The translations under genes were made by a program, and so were the position numbers. A stretch of DNA of 64,000 bases from Pyropia yezoensis (taxonomy: Eukaryota > Rhodophyta > Bangiophyceae > Bangiales > Bangiaceae). The DNA lies in contig CM020618.1 in assembly GCA_009829735.1 (NCBI GenBank), positions 26,264,894-26,328,893 of the forward strand. Direction: 5' to 3'. The notes beneath the pieces were generated by a model. It was given only the letters and a program-made list of their open reading frames with translations, searched no databases and was not told the origin of the DNA. Positions 43,829-55,072 of the stretch are shown one piece after another. Each line of letters begins with the position of its first letter. The stretch's first letter is position 1.

Positions 43829-44997
43829 TAGCTTGAGCGCGTCGACAGCGGACGCGCTTGGGATTGGCTGTGCTTCCGTAGGGCAGAACGGTTCGACTAA
43901 GAGCAAAACCACCGGAGGACTCCCCAACGCTAATGGAGATGTGAAATGTAGGCGCTCTGATTGGTTCCCCAATGCGGGCACCGCGAGTGACGTGGACTTG
44001 TGAGCCGACACTCAGATGTCGGGACATGTCGGGACATGTCGGGACACGGAGGACCCATCGGTTGCGCGCGATTGATGCTGGACCAGGCACGTCACACCTC
44101 GGCCGAGGATGCATCCGTGGAGCCGCGTCCAGCGGGCCAGAACGGGGCACGCCCGGCAGCGGGGGTCCTTCCTGTGCCATGGGGCACTCTGTTCAAGACG
44201 CGAACAGGCGGGACACCGAATGCGAGATGCGTCGTGGTCAGCGAGCAGCAGCCGGCACACGGTTGGTGGGGAGGGGGATAAGAATACCACCTGGCCAATT
44301 GGCTGCTGTGGGCTGCCATGCCACGCGCAACATGATCTCCCCCTGTGCGGAAGGCGTCGAGCAGGCACACCTCCCCGCTCTGTTCGTGGCCAGCCAAGAG
44401 GGGGGCACAGAGGTCTCCACAGTCCAGACCGCTCCCAGATCGTCTATGTGGTCTGTGTGGCTGATAGTTCTTGAGACCGAGGGGGGGTCGAATACCGACA
44501 GCGGGGCTCTCGTCTACCTGCGTGGGTGCGCCATTTGCCGGAATTGCCCGAGGCAGCGGGTGTGTGGGTCAGCAACGGGTCAGTTGGTCGTGCACGGCAG
44601 CTTGTGGTCAGCAATATGATCGAAGGAGTACCCTCTGGAGCAAGGACCACGTGAATCACGTGATTCACGCGCACAGACTGCGGCGTTCTGGAGGACCGGA
44701 TGCCACATGGGGGCGCGCTGTTGACAGTGCCCGCTGTACGGATGGCCATCCCAGCCAATCAGCAGACATTTTTCCCTCGGTAGTGGGCGTCTCGGGGGGG
44801 AGATATAGGCATCTCCACAAGAGGGTGCTCCCCAAAGACTTTTACACGGCCACAGCACCCCCCCCGACCGTACTTGCCTTGCGCACTAGCGGGACGCAAT
44901 TTCTGGACCTAGCCCTTCGCGCCACGCCATGTTGTGTGCGCAGGCAGCCACCACCGCCGCTGCTGGTGGGTTGCTGCGTCCTGGCCATGGCCGCCTG
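43829..44997. other. Intergenic DNA with short palindromic motifs
   Basis: No gene. TGTCGGGACA, itself an inverted repeat, occurs three times in tandem at 44017-44046. A perfect 20-bp palindrome, CGTGAATCACGTGATTCACG, lies at 44650-44669 and contains CACGTG. Confidence 0.6.
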
Positions 44998-45404
44998 TGT
45001 GGAACAGGTGTTGATCAATAATGAGGAAATGGGACCGACCGGCCGCAAGAGCGGAAAGCGCCAACTGTTACCGTTAAGGCAAAGAAGACAGTCCTTTATC
45101 GCCTGGACGTTCGATGGGGAGCAAGCCAGCCCGATGGCGGCGGCAAGCCCCCACGTCGAGGATAAAGGCGAAACATCATGCCGGTCGAGCGACCGAGCGG
45201 TGGCGGAAAGGCCGATCACTACGAGCATGGCAAACAATACGAAAGATCCCTCCAAAGCAAGGACAGATAAACAATACAAAACAAGAGCAGTCCCCCAAAG
45301 GGAGAGCCACAAGCGATCCCAAACCAATAAGGCTGGGTCCACCAGTCAGGGGGGCTACAAGCCCGTAAATACCAGAATTCGGTATGAACGGCGGATAGGC
45401 TACA
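44998..45404 (-). repeat. 3' LTR of old Ty3 element
   Basis: About 407 bp, aligned over its length with 52104-52511 but visibly diverged. A polypurine-like GGAAGGGGGG lies just outside it on the minus strand (45405-45418). Confidence 0.82.
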
Positions 45405-47640
45405 TACCCCCCTTCCAAGCTTCGAGCCGTCCCAGCGAGGTCGGGCCAGGTGCCAAACGTGCACCAGTCGCGCCTCCACGGGTGGCCGTGTTGGCACGAG
45501 CGGGCTCGGTTGAGCCGGGCGGGTGTCGTGACCCACGTGGCGTGCGCAGAGTTCGTGGGGCCGATCTGGCCAGTTGTCGGGAGGTCGCCGGGTTCGCAGG
45601 GGGCGGGCGGCGCGGCTCCAGGGGGTTCCCTTTGCCACGTGTGGGTGCGCTGCACGTTGTTCTGCTGATTGTGCAGGTGCAGTGTCACCTGGTCGTTGAC
45701 CTCTTGCGTGCTGTGCACGTTGTCATCCTATGTGCTGTGCACACGTCCCCCTGTTCGGCCGAGTGGCTCGCGGCTCGGTGTTGACACCGTGCGTGTGTGC
45801 GTGGGTGGCTGGCCAGTTGGCCGTTGACCTACGCTTCCGCCATTGCGCACCTTGGGCCGGTTGGCCACGCACCCGGTTCTCTTCGGCGCGTTTGGCTTAC
45901 GCCTAGGCGACCCGTAAGGGCGCCCGACGGCGAGGGGGGGTGGAGGCTGGCCGGTTTGCTAGGCTGACGGCGGATCCGCCGGTTGCGGGTCGCGGTGTGG
46001 GTCGTTGACCAAATTCTCTTCTTGAGCATTGGAGCGGCACAAGGGCTGTCAAGAGAAAAGAGAGGCAAGGGACGGCGTCGGCGACAAGGGCGGCCAAGCG
46101 GTCAAGGGCGGTCAAGGACGGCTTCGGCCAAAAGGGCGGACAAGCGGTCAAGGGCGGCCAAGACGACGGTGTGACTGACCTTGTGGTCGTAATGCCAATA
46201 TGGCGGACGTGCCAAAGAGTGGCGGCGGGGACCAACCGGCTGTTAGCCTGGACCCGTATGTAGCATTATACATAATCACCGATCGGCAAACCTAAAAGGT
46301 AGGTACTCGTAATGAGATGGGGACAAAAGCCCAAATCTGGCCCGAGACGTCAGGGATTTCACCCGGTTGCCTAGTGGTTTGAGGGCGCCATTCCGCTTAC
46401 TTCTCAAGGGCTCGGGTTCGATTCTGACTCTCCGATATCTACTTTTTCGTTACTCCACCCCGTTGAGGGTGCCGTGGACCGTAGGTCACGAGCTGGTCAA
46501 AGGTCGGTGGACCAAGGCGACGGTAACAACGGTCAGCTGTGCGGGCGTTATCGACGTCGACGCGTCAGCTTTGCTCGCCCAGGTGCCCGTCACTGTTTGT
46601 CACATTGCCACGTCACCGATGGTGACGTGCTCACGACCGTCGTGTAGTGACCAAAGCGATACTTGCTCCACGACGCCAGTGTTAACGTTCTTTGCGGACC
46701 ATCGCTGTCCAACGACTCTGTCCGTAACCCTCAGGCAGGACGTTCCGCAAAAGTTGCGCCGACATCGGAGGCCCCCGGGATGACGCCGAGCTTGGCGTGT
46801 CTCCGGTGAATACCGACGTCGCGCGGTGGACGAGGGTCTTGACGACGATGAAGACGGTTCCCCAATGATCTTTAGGTCAAAATTCGGACGCTTTGCCATC
46901 TAGGCTACAGCGTCCATCTATAATGAGTGCATCATGCAGCCTTGACCCTGGGCCTCCATTACTCTTTGTGTTTTTGGCGTGTGAGGCGTGTTGGGTGTGC
47001 CTTCTTGTGGGTGGCTGTCCTCTGGAAGAGGAAGGCCGGCTTGGCCCGTTCTGTTGGCATAGTATCTCTATGCTGAGTTGGCTTGAGTACATGGTACTCT
47101 TGGCAGAGCCGTCGAGCTCTGAAGGACCAAGCATTGTGCTCCCAGAGGGGGGTGACAAGAAAACCGTCCTGAGGACATTCTTTTAGGTCTTCGACCACTT
47201 GGTGAAGTGTGTGGACCGTGAGGGTTAACAATAATAAAATAATCTTGATGATTGGGGGTTGCATTGCTGAGGGCAAGTAGCGTGGCTATGGCCGTCGATG
47301 TCGGGGCGCAACGGCCCATAGCGATGCACAAAATGTGCGTGTTCTGGTAACGGGTCCCACGTGGGATATGAGAAGTTGCGGCATGCCCTAGGTAGGGTGG
47401 ATTTCATGTAGTGCACGGGCACTTGCTCGACCATATAGCGGCCTTCGTTGTCCCATCGGACGCTAGCATGGACCCCCTCCATGGGTCGACGTAGACCGCT
47501 ACTACCTGAGGGGTGCACATGTCAGTGACGGGGGCGAGGGCTGGCTTGGTAGCAGTAGCCAGTGCTACGGTGGACTTCGGTTGTCGTCTTCTCGCCAAGT
47601 GTATTCAGGGAATTCAACCTTCTTGGATCGAATATGTCGA
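45405..47640. other. 3' noncoding part of old Ty3, with tandem repeat
   Basis: No conserved ORF. A 46-bp unit occurs twice at 46072-46163 (AAGGGCGG and AAGCGGTCAAGGGCGG blocks). At 46366-46446 a segment resembles a pol III gene, with TTGCCTAGTGG, GGTTCGATTC and a TTTTT run, but it does not fold as a normal tRNA. Confidence 0.5.
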
Positions 47641-49154
47641 ATGACTAAGTTACGTGGCCAGTTCTCGACCGGCTCCCACGTGTCATCTTTCGCTATATAA
47701 TCATACTATCGAACCGTGAATTCGTAAGAATCGCCGCACTTGCGGTGGCGCAAAAGTTTGTCAATGACGTATTCGTCCTGGGCGACGGGTTGCGGTCGTT
47801 GTTTGTCAAACCCATCAAGTACCGGGTGCGGGACGTTACCCTTGGCGTCAGCAGGTCTTGGTGCTGGTGTGGCGTGGTCGCTGTTGATGCGTTTCTCACT
47901 CCCGTCAATGTCAATGACAAAGGTAGATTCGTCGGCATCAACGACGATGAACGACCCAATGGCCTCACGATCCAGCTTGTTAGCTCGTTGATGGTTTGTC
48001 GTGTAGAAGTAGTCGCCAATGTTGATCTTGTCATTCCGTTTACCCAGGTTGGCGTCGAAGTTGCGTTTGTAACGTTGTTGCGTCATGCGCAAGGCCTCGA
48101 CAACGGCGGGGATCTGCACTCGCAGTCTGGCCATGAATTCGCGCTTGCGCGCGAGGGGGGAGCCATCGCTCAGTGTACCCCGAGGCTCAATATATGTGCC
48201 CGGTGGCAAGTTGCGAAGCGAAAGGTTGGGTACTCGTCGAGAAATGACGAGCTTGAATGTGGCAATGCCCGTTGACCGAAGGGGTTTGCTGTTATAAGCC
48301 AATGTGAGGATCGGCAGGAGCTCGTCCCAACGTGTGGGGTCTTCAGTCACATAGTGGCGTAGTTGAGTTGCAATGGTACGATTCCACCTTTCAACTTGAC
48401 TGTTGGTCTGTGGATGGTACGCCGTAGTACGGATCGTCTCGATCCCAAGTACCTTCATGACCGCGATGAAGATGTTCGACATGAACTGAGGCCCTTAGTG
48501 CGACAGAGTTTTGTCAGGCGGTCCGTTACAGGAAACCCAGTGGTCAATGACGGCTGAGGCTACTGAAATAGCCGTGATGGTCTTGAGTGCAATGCACTTG
48601 GTCAGCTTCGCGAATCTGTCGGTAATGACAAGTATGAAGCGGTTTCTGCTTTTGGTGGGCGGCAATGGCCCAAAAATATAAATCGATATGTCCGTCAACG
48701 GTTCCGTTGCGGGGAAGAGCGTCGGCGGCGTAGTGTGTCGCCGGAGTGCGAGTCGGATCTGCGCACAAGACGTGCATTTGGTAATAATACCGTGGATGTC
48801 CGTAATCATGGACGGCCTGTAGAACTTGGTTCTCATCGTGCAATACATCTTGTTCATGCCCGGGTAGGCAGACACTGTGGAGTGGTGTTGGAGAGCCAAG
48901 ATCTTGCCTTGTTGACTCTGGGGAATAACCAACTGATTTCCGGATTGAGTTCGGCGGTAGAGGGCGTGGTGGTCGTCGAGGAAGAACGACTTAACCGTCC
49001 CCTTGGCAATGTTATCCTTTGTGGATATACAGAAGTCATCTGACTGCTGTTCCTCAATAACGTTTTGGAAGTCAACGGGCGTGGGGTCTGCCGTCCCAGT
49101 GTACCGTTTTGTCATAACTCCTTGTGCTGTTTCGGCGATGACTAGACATGGCAT
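47640..49154 (-). pseudogene. Dead integrase and chromodomain
   Basis: The zinc region keeps CTSCAQ but its GGH histidine is lost (VSAYPGMNK). The first catalytic Asp of the DILGPLP motif is missing (IYIFGPLP). The second site reads LSH-stop-GPQF instead of LSDNGPQF: both the Asp and the following Asn codon are gone, at about 48495-48503. The third-Glu segment survives (TNSQVERWNRTI). The chromodomain is split between CGDSYEFTV and KDDTWEPVENW by a frameshift near 47700. Confidence 0.85.
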
Positions 49155-49244
49155 GTCATCTTTGATGACGTCTGACGATGCGTTGCTGTACGCACGTGAC
49201 AGGAAGTCTGGGAGGTGGTGACTGGCACCCGGCTTATACTTCAG

Positions 49245-50160
49245 TTAAAAGTCGAACTCGGCGAGTCGCATACGCCAACGCATGAGGCAGCCACTGGAGT
49301 CCGCGGTGCTGTAAATCCAGGTAAGGCTTTCATTATCCGATCCGATGATGAAGTATTGTCCTTCCAGGAAGTGTCTCAACTTAAGCACCGCACACACGAT
49401 GCCAAGGCATTCTCTTTCCGTAGTGGAGTAGTTGAGTTCGGCCGGGTCCAGAGCCCGGCTCCAATTACCAAGTAATTGAGGTTTACCTTGATCGTCGTTT
49501 TGCAAGAGTGTGCACCCAAGCTGATACGCGTTCGCGTCAACATCGACTGTTAACTCGCGGCCGGCTTTTGGTACAGCAAGGATGGGTGGGTGGATGAGCG
49601 CGTCGCGCAGGTCCTCAAATGCCGTTTGGGCTTCCTGCGTTGGGGGAGGGAGGTCGGGTGGGACCTTTTTCTTGCTCATTGCGTTGAGCGGTCACGCTCT
49701 CTTAGTGATGACGATGACAAATCGTCGATAGACATTGTACATTCTTGAAAAGCTTTTCATTTGCGTCTTTGTCTTAGGGAATGTGGCATTGCGCAGTGCT
49801 TCGGTGTTCTTGTTGAGAACGTGTACTTTACCAGGGGTAATCGTGTGTCCGAGGTTCACCTCGCTAGTGAATCACTTGCATTTCTCAAGGTTGAGAGTGA
49901 CGCCAACCTCTCGTAGGCGAGTGAGTACCTGGTCAACATCTTTGGTGTGTTGAGCGGCTGTTGCCGAGAAGATGATGACGTCGTCAAGGTACATAAGGCA
50001 GATTTGCCATTTAAATCCGGATAGGATGATATGGAGCGCACGCTGGAAGGTAGCGGGTGCGTTGGTCAGGCCGAAGTGAATTGTAGTCCAGTCGAAGATG
50101 CCGTAGTGCGTTGTGAAGGCAGTCCTCTCTTGATCCTCCTTCCTGAGGTCCTGGATTCGG
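49245..50160 (-). pseudogene. Truncated reverse transcriptase and RNase H
   Basis: RT starts abruptly near EDQERTAFTTHYG, then HFGLTNAPATFQRAL and the catalytic YLDD with VIIFS (about 49970-50000). There is a stop after LNLEKCK near 49870. RNase H survives in 49679-49245 (LTVDVDANAYQLGCTLLQ, ECLGIVCAVLKLRHFLEG). The protease and RT fingers are absent; gag runs straight into RT at about 50160. Confidence 0.85.
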
Positions 50161-51905
50161 TAGACTCATCCCTATTTGGGTCAAGTAGGACTCCTTTGTC
50201 GACATCAGCGATGACTTGCCTGCGTGCTTCCTCCTCGACGAGGGCCATGACGCGTGCTTGCCGGCGTTCCCGTCGTGTCTTACGGCAGCGCGAGGCAAAG
50301 TGCCCGGTCTTGTTACAGTTGTAACATATGTCGTTGGCCCGGGGGTTAGACGTTCCCGTTGTGTTGGGCGTGTCCGTGCGGACGGCCTTCACTGGGGCAT
50401 AGCGTCGATCGACCGTTCGAAGTGGCGCGGCCGGGGAGGAGTCAATTTGACCAACCTTAATGATGGGTGGTCGGCTGGCCTTGATAAATTGGCGCAGCCG
50501 ATTGGCCCCTTCCAATAACCCTTGGGCTGCTGCTACCGGGTCCGCCATTGGGCGATCCGGGAACTGGCTGTCCAGCACGCGGACATTAGGCTTGATAAAG
50601 TCAGATAGACCGTTGATGAATTCATCTTTAACATTTTGCGCGTTGAAAAGGCCGCACAGGCGATCGCATGCGGCCTTCACCCGGGTGTAAAACACCTGTA
50701 GGACCTCAGTGTCCAATTGGGACATAGTGATGATGTCATGGTAGGCTGTTGCCAATGCGGCATGCGTAGCGTACTTCTTGAGAATGAGAAACCAGTTGAC
50801 TGCGTCACCATAGGTGCTTAGCTCGTAGCTCTTGTCGCGCACCACCGTGTTGGCGGCACTTGCGAAAGATCGCTTGGCCGCTCCGGCAAGCCGGGAAGGC
50901 CATTAGCGGAAATGCTTGACAGTAGGTCACTCCGGCAGCGTCGCACGAACGACAAAAGGTCGTCAAACAAGGGGAATACACCGAGGGGATCGCCTCCATT
51001 GAAGGAGTCTTGACCTTGGAATGCGCCATCAAGGCGCTTGCTCATCTTGCTGGTGTCTTTGAGCAAAGAGTGGGTATACTTGACACAAAGGCGTAGTAGG
51101 AAGTACGTGCGGTAGTCCAGTAGTGACTTAAACCGACTGTTGCCTGGTCTAATGACCAACTTGCGTAAACCGATTTCCATCAGCCCGATCGCGGGACCGG
51201 GTTGGCGACGACGCCTGCTCATACGACGAAGTCGAGCGACAGAGCTCTCTGACGAGCTAGAATCCTTGCTCGATGATCTTTGGCTTGTAGGCGGGGACGG
51301 ATCCCCGTCTCAATCGCTACTTACGTCCGAAGACGAGGAAGACAAGGATGATGAGTCATCGGTTGATGTCTCATCATCAGCGGATGATGCGTCCCCCCCC
51401 GTTCAGTTGAACGCTTCGCCGCAGCCTCCGATCAGAGGGTCTTGAATCGGCGCTCAAGTGAGCGGATCCGACGGCTCTTCATATGAAGAATGCCGGTTGG
51501 CGGGCTGGAAGTAGATCGGGGCTGATTGCCCGTCTCGTCCTTGGCCACCGGCCGTCGGTTCGACGGCGTCCGTTGACGTACCGTCTCATTTGAGGGGGGC
51601 TTCCTCAGCTCCTCAAGATGAGTTGCCTGTAAGGCGTTGGCGTCTTGCAACGTCTGGTTAGCAACCTCATGGGCCTCAAGGCGGGAGCGAAGTGTCTCCA
51701 CCGCCACCGTCAGGCTCTCCGTTTCGGTGGTCATGTCCTCCGAAATGGAAGTGGAAGGGGTAACTCCCGGGGCCGGACGGCGCATAATTCCTCTCCCTCC
51801 GCCTGGAGGCGTATAGTCCGAAGTCAGGGCGACGCCCTTACCCTTGGGGAGACGAGCGCCGTCAGGTGCTCCCGTAGCAACATCGCGACCCGGCGTAAGC
51901 TCCAA
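50160..51905 (-). pseudogene. Gag relic
   Basis: The pieces are an N-terminal coiled coil (TVAVETLRSRLEAHEV, frame 51905-51432), a capsid-like region (51222-50818, MSKRLDGAFQG and VFPLFDDLLSFVRRC) and, after a frameshift near 50850-50900, the distal capsid with one CCHC knuckle, CYNCNKTGHFASRC. It has the same domain order as the young element's Gag. Confidence 0.8.
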
Positions 51906-52082
51906 TCGGCGCGCCCGGCGTCACCGATCTAAAGATCCCCGTGGCACGACGCCCGGCGTCGTCCAGCCACCACCAGTCGGCGTTGTCGCCCGGCGAAGCA
52001 CCTGATCTAGTAATCTTCAACTCAACTTGCACAAGGCAACGAGGAACACGTACGAGTGTACCGCGGCGCCGCACACAAGCAG

Positions 52083-52103
52083 TATCCCATTCTGCTCCAC
52101 CAA
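52083..52103 (-). other. Primer-binding site of old Ty3
   Basis: On the minus strand TTGGTGGAGCAGAATGGGA follows the LTR. TGGTGGAGCAG is identical to the young element's site, after which they diverge. Confidence 0.65.
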
Positions 52104-52511
52104 TGTGGAGTAAGTGTTGATCAGAAATGAGGAAATGGGACCGACCGGCTGCAAGAGCGGAAAGCGATAGCTAATACCGTGAAGGCAAAGAAGACAGTCC
52201 TTTATCGCCTGGACGCTCGATGGGGAGGAAAGCCAGCCCGATGGAGGTGGCGAGCCCCCACGTCGAAGATAAGGGCGAAACATCATCCCGGTCGCGCGAC
52301 CGAGCGGAGGCGTAAAGGCCGATCGCTAAGAGCACAGCAAACAATACGAAAGATCCCTCCAAAGCAAGGACAGATAAACAATACAAAACACGAGCAGTCC
52401 CCCGACGAGCGAGCCACAAGTGATCCCAAACCAATAAGGCTGGGGCCACCAGTCAGGGGGGCTACAAGCCCGTAAATACCGGAATTCGGGATGAACGGCG
52501 CATATGATACA
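52104..52511 (-). repeat. 5' LTR of old Ty3 element
   Basis: About 408 bp, direct partner of 44998-45404. It is followed on the right by GCCGG, the probable target duplication. Confidence 0.82.
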
Positions 52512-53920
52512 GCCGGCGCTTCTGGCCTGAAGCAATCGCTGAGTTGGCGAACCCCCCCCCCCACCCCAATTCTGTGCGCCGCCTCAGTTCCCCATTGAAC
52601 AACGGTGGGGCGTGTGCGACTGAAGAGCGACAAGAGGAGTGGCTGGCTTGGGGACGACCGACAGAGGTGCAACGCAGTTGGGGCGCGGTTGGCAGCAGCG
52701 CTGAGTTCGGGGCCGAGCTGTGGGCGCGGAGGACGCGACCAGTGCAAGAGATTCGATTGTCATGGGGTCGGGTAACGAGCGGGACCGTCCCAAGGAGAAG
52801 GATCAGCGTGCTCATCCGCGCCGGGAGCGTGGCCTGCGGCTGTGTGTTGTCTGCCGGCGGGCGCGCGAGGAGGGCGAAGATCACCCACGTTGCTCTCCCA
52901 CGTGCCCGTGTCCGTGGGCGGCCACTCCTGCAACTGTCTACAGGTCACGGTGGGCGCCCAAGTCAAGTGCCGCTTTTCGCGCAGCAGCACGGCGCCAGGC
53001 GGCTTCTCTGGCAGTTTTCGACGGTCGTGTCACCCGGCCGCGCCCGACGTCACCGAGCGAGTGTGCCAATCATCACCAAGTCGAGGAGCGCCGTCATCGC
53101 CCGGCGGCGTGGGGACTAGCGCACCCATGGACACATTCCGTTTTCCGCAAGGGTCTGGTGCGCCAGCGACGACCCCGGCGCGGGCCTGACCTGGTCAGGG
53201 GACGCTGCCAGCGCGCCAAGAGCCATCTTTACCGCCGCCACCCTGGCTGGACCTGCCGGGACCACAGCCACCCAGGCGGCGCAAGCAAGACGAGAAAGGG
53301 TACTTGGGAGGTCAAGGTCCGTTTGTGGGGTGGCGACAGGCTCGCACACCGAGCAACTGGCCGGACGGGAGGACACTGTCGACTCCGCGATCGCCCTCCT
53401 GGAATTGGGGACAGCAAGACCAGCTGCCGCAGCGAGCTCCATCTCCGTCGCGGAGGACCGAGTGGCAGCGGCAGGAGGGCGACCTTGGAAATCCCGAAGG
53501 TTGGGACCCCAAAGGCGGGACTTGGACGCGGCCGCGGCCAATCGACTCGAAGCCGCCCGACGCGCGCTACCTTCAGACGCCGACTGGGCGTCAGCATCCA
53601 CCCCTCTTCCCGCCTCCGCAGCACCAGGGGTGGCGACACCATCAAGACAGGGACTCCCGCCAGGAGTGGAGCGCCAGCGGGCAGCAGCAGGGGGGGCCCC
53701 CGCGGCCAGTTTGGAGCCCTCCGCGCCCGCAGCAGCAGCACTACTCCGAGGACAAGCGCCGGGGTGCACCGCATCAGCCGGAGCGCGGCGGTCCAGCCTT
53801 TGAACAGCACCGACCGGCCGGCGACGACGGCGGGCGGGCGACCATCCTCGCTACCACTACGGCTCTCCGCCTGACCCTCCCGACTCACACTAGAAGGGGA
53901 CAGGCGGTCCATCCCTGCAG
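52512..53920 (+). other. Ambiguous coding region before the Myb-like ORF
   Basis: Three overlapping plus frames (52720-53874, 53304-53972, 53330-53803) compete. The 53304 frame is Trp/Gln/Pro-rich and uniform (PSWNWGQQDQLPQR, GWRHHQDRDSRQEW); the 53330 frame is Ala-rich. CCCTGCAG at 53913-53920 is a plausible splice acceptor into the Myb-like sequence, so a 5' exon may lie here. I cannot choose. Confidence 0.35.
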
Positions 53921-55072
53921 TGAGTTACGGGCGTCCACCAGCACGAAAAGGGAAGCGTGGCAACAACGGTAAGGCGCGCAAGGACGCGACACCTGACGAC
54001 GGCATGGGGGCTGGGCGATCTTTGACGCAGGGAGAGGACGACGCTCTGGCTGACAGCGTCTTGGCTGTGCGGCAGAACAACATCGTGGGCACCGACCAGA
54101 GTGGGACCGACTTGTGGGAGAAGCTGATGGCCGCCTTTCGCACCATTCGGGAGCAGGCCGGGGCGGACTGGGCAAAGGTGAAGCGCTCCCTGTCGGAGTT
54201 GCATCACCGCTGGAAGCTGATGGCGAACGGCATCCACCAGTTCAACAATGCATACAGCCGCGTGTGCTCTGAAAGCCGCACGGGCAATGTTTTTGAGAAG
54301 AACATCTTCTCTCTGACGGTGGCGACGCGGGTAAGCGCGGACCTGTACATTGGGGTGCGTGCCGACCGCGCTCAGGATGTTAAGGTCGGCCGTACGCGCA
54401 AGCGCAAGGCTAAAGTGGCCAACTTTGAGTTTTGTCGGCGCGTGGCGGAAACTGCGCCACCTGGACCAGTTTAGTGGTTCTGCTTCAGCCGACGCTAAGC
54501 GTGCGGCCCACAAGCGTGCCATGGGCGCTGCGAGTGCCGCGACTGGGGAAGCAGAGGACAAAAAGAGTGTTGGGAACTAGCAGCCGCCCCCTGCCGGCGT
54601 GAAGAAGGCCGCGCTGGAGCGCGCCCGCGTGCTCGCCGCAAACCGCGAGAGCAAGTCGGCGGCGGCGGCCCTCAGCGATGTCGCGACTGACGCAAAGGCT
54701 CGCTCTGGCATCGCCTACTGTCTGCACCCCTCACTGGCAGACACGCGCGAGTCGCGGGCTTTTCGACGCATGCAGAACCAGTACCACCTCGGCCAGGACT
54801 ACATTGTGTTGAACAGCTCCAGTAGCAGCAAGACGGACACAGAGAGCGGAAAGACAACGAGGTCGTCGGCGGCTGTCCGCCGTGCTCAGCACAAGGAGCG
54901 AGCGCGTTTAACGCGCCACACTTCGCGCCGCGAGCTGAGCGACGTGTTGGCCGCGACTACCAGTTGTAGTCCGTCGTCGCCCCGCAAGGCAGGACCTCTC
55001 TCAGTGCTGATTAAGTGGCAATCAGCTGGGCCGGCGGCGCAGTCGCGCTCGTTGTCTCCTGCGGCTGTGTAG
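53921..55072 (+). pseudogene. Myb/SANT-like transposon ORF1 protein
   Basis: The SANT-like fold is suggested by SLTQGEDDALADSVLAV, DLWEKLMAAFRTIREQAG and KRSLSELHHRWKLMANGI, then FNNAYSRVCS. This resembles the Myb-like protein that PIF/Harbinger elements encode beside the transposase. The conserved continuation is in another frame: near 54430-54445 an extra base separates KVANFEF from AWRKLRHLDQF. A single in-frame TAG follows at 54578-54580, after which the frame continues in register to 55072 (MQNQYHLGQDYIVL). It lies 1.4 kb from, and points toward, the Harbinger transposase, matching a two-gene element. Confidence 0.6.

Larger units (their letters stand above)
44998..52511 (-). mobile_element. 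Degenerate chromodomain Ty3/gypsy element
   Basis: Direct repeats at 44998-45404 and 52104-52511 (both begin TGTGGA and end TACA) flank minus-strand gag, RT-RNase H, integrase and chromodomain relics. Flanking GCCTG and GCCGG look like a 5-bp target duplication with one change. A primer-binding site abuts the right LTR on the minus strand. Gag is fused to the middle of RT by a deletion, and stops and frameshifts are common. About 2.2 kb between chromodomain and left LTR has no ORF. Confidence 0.88.
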
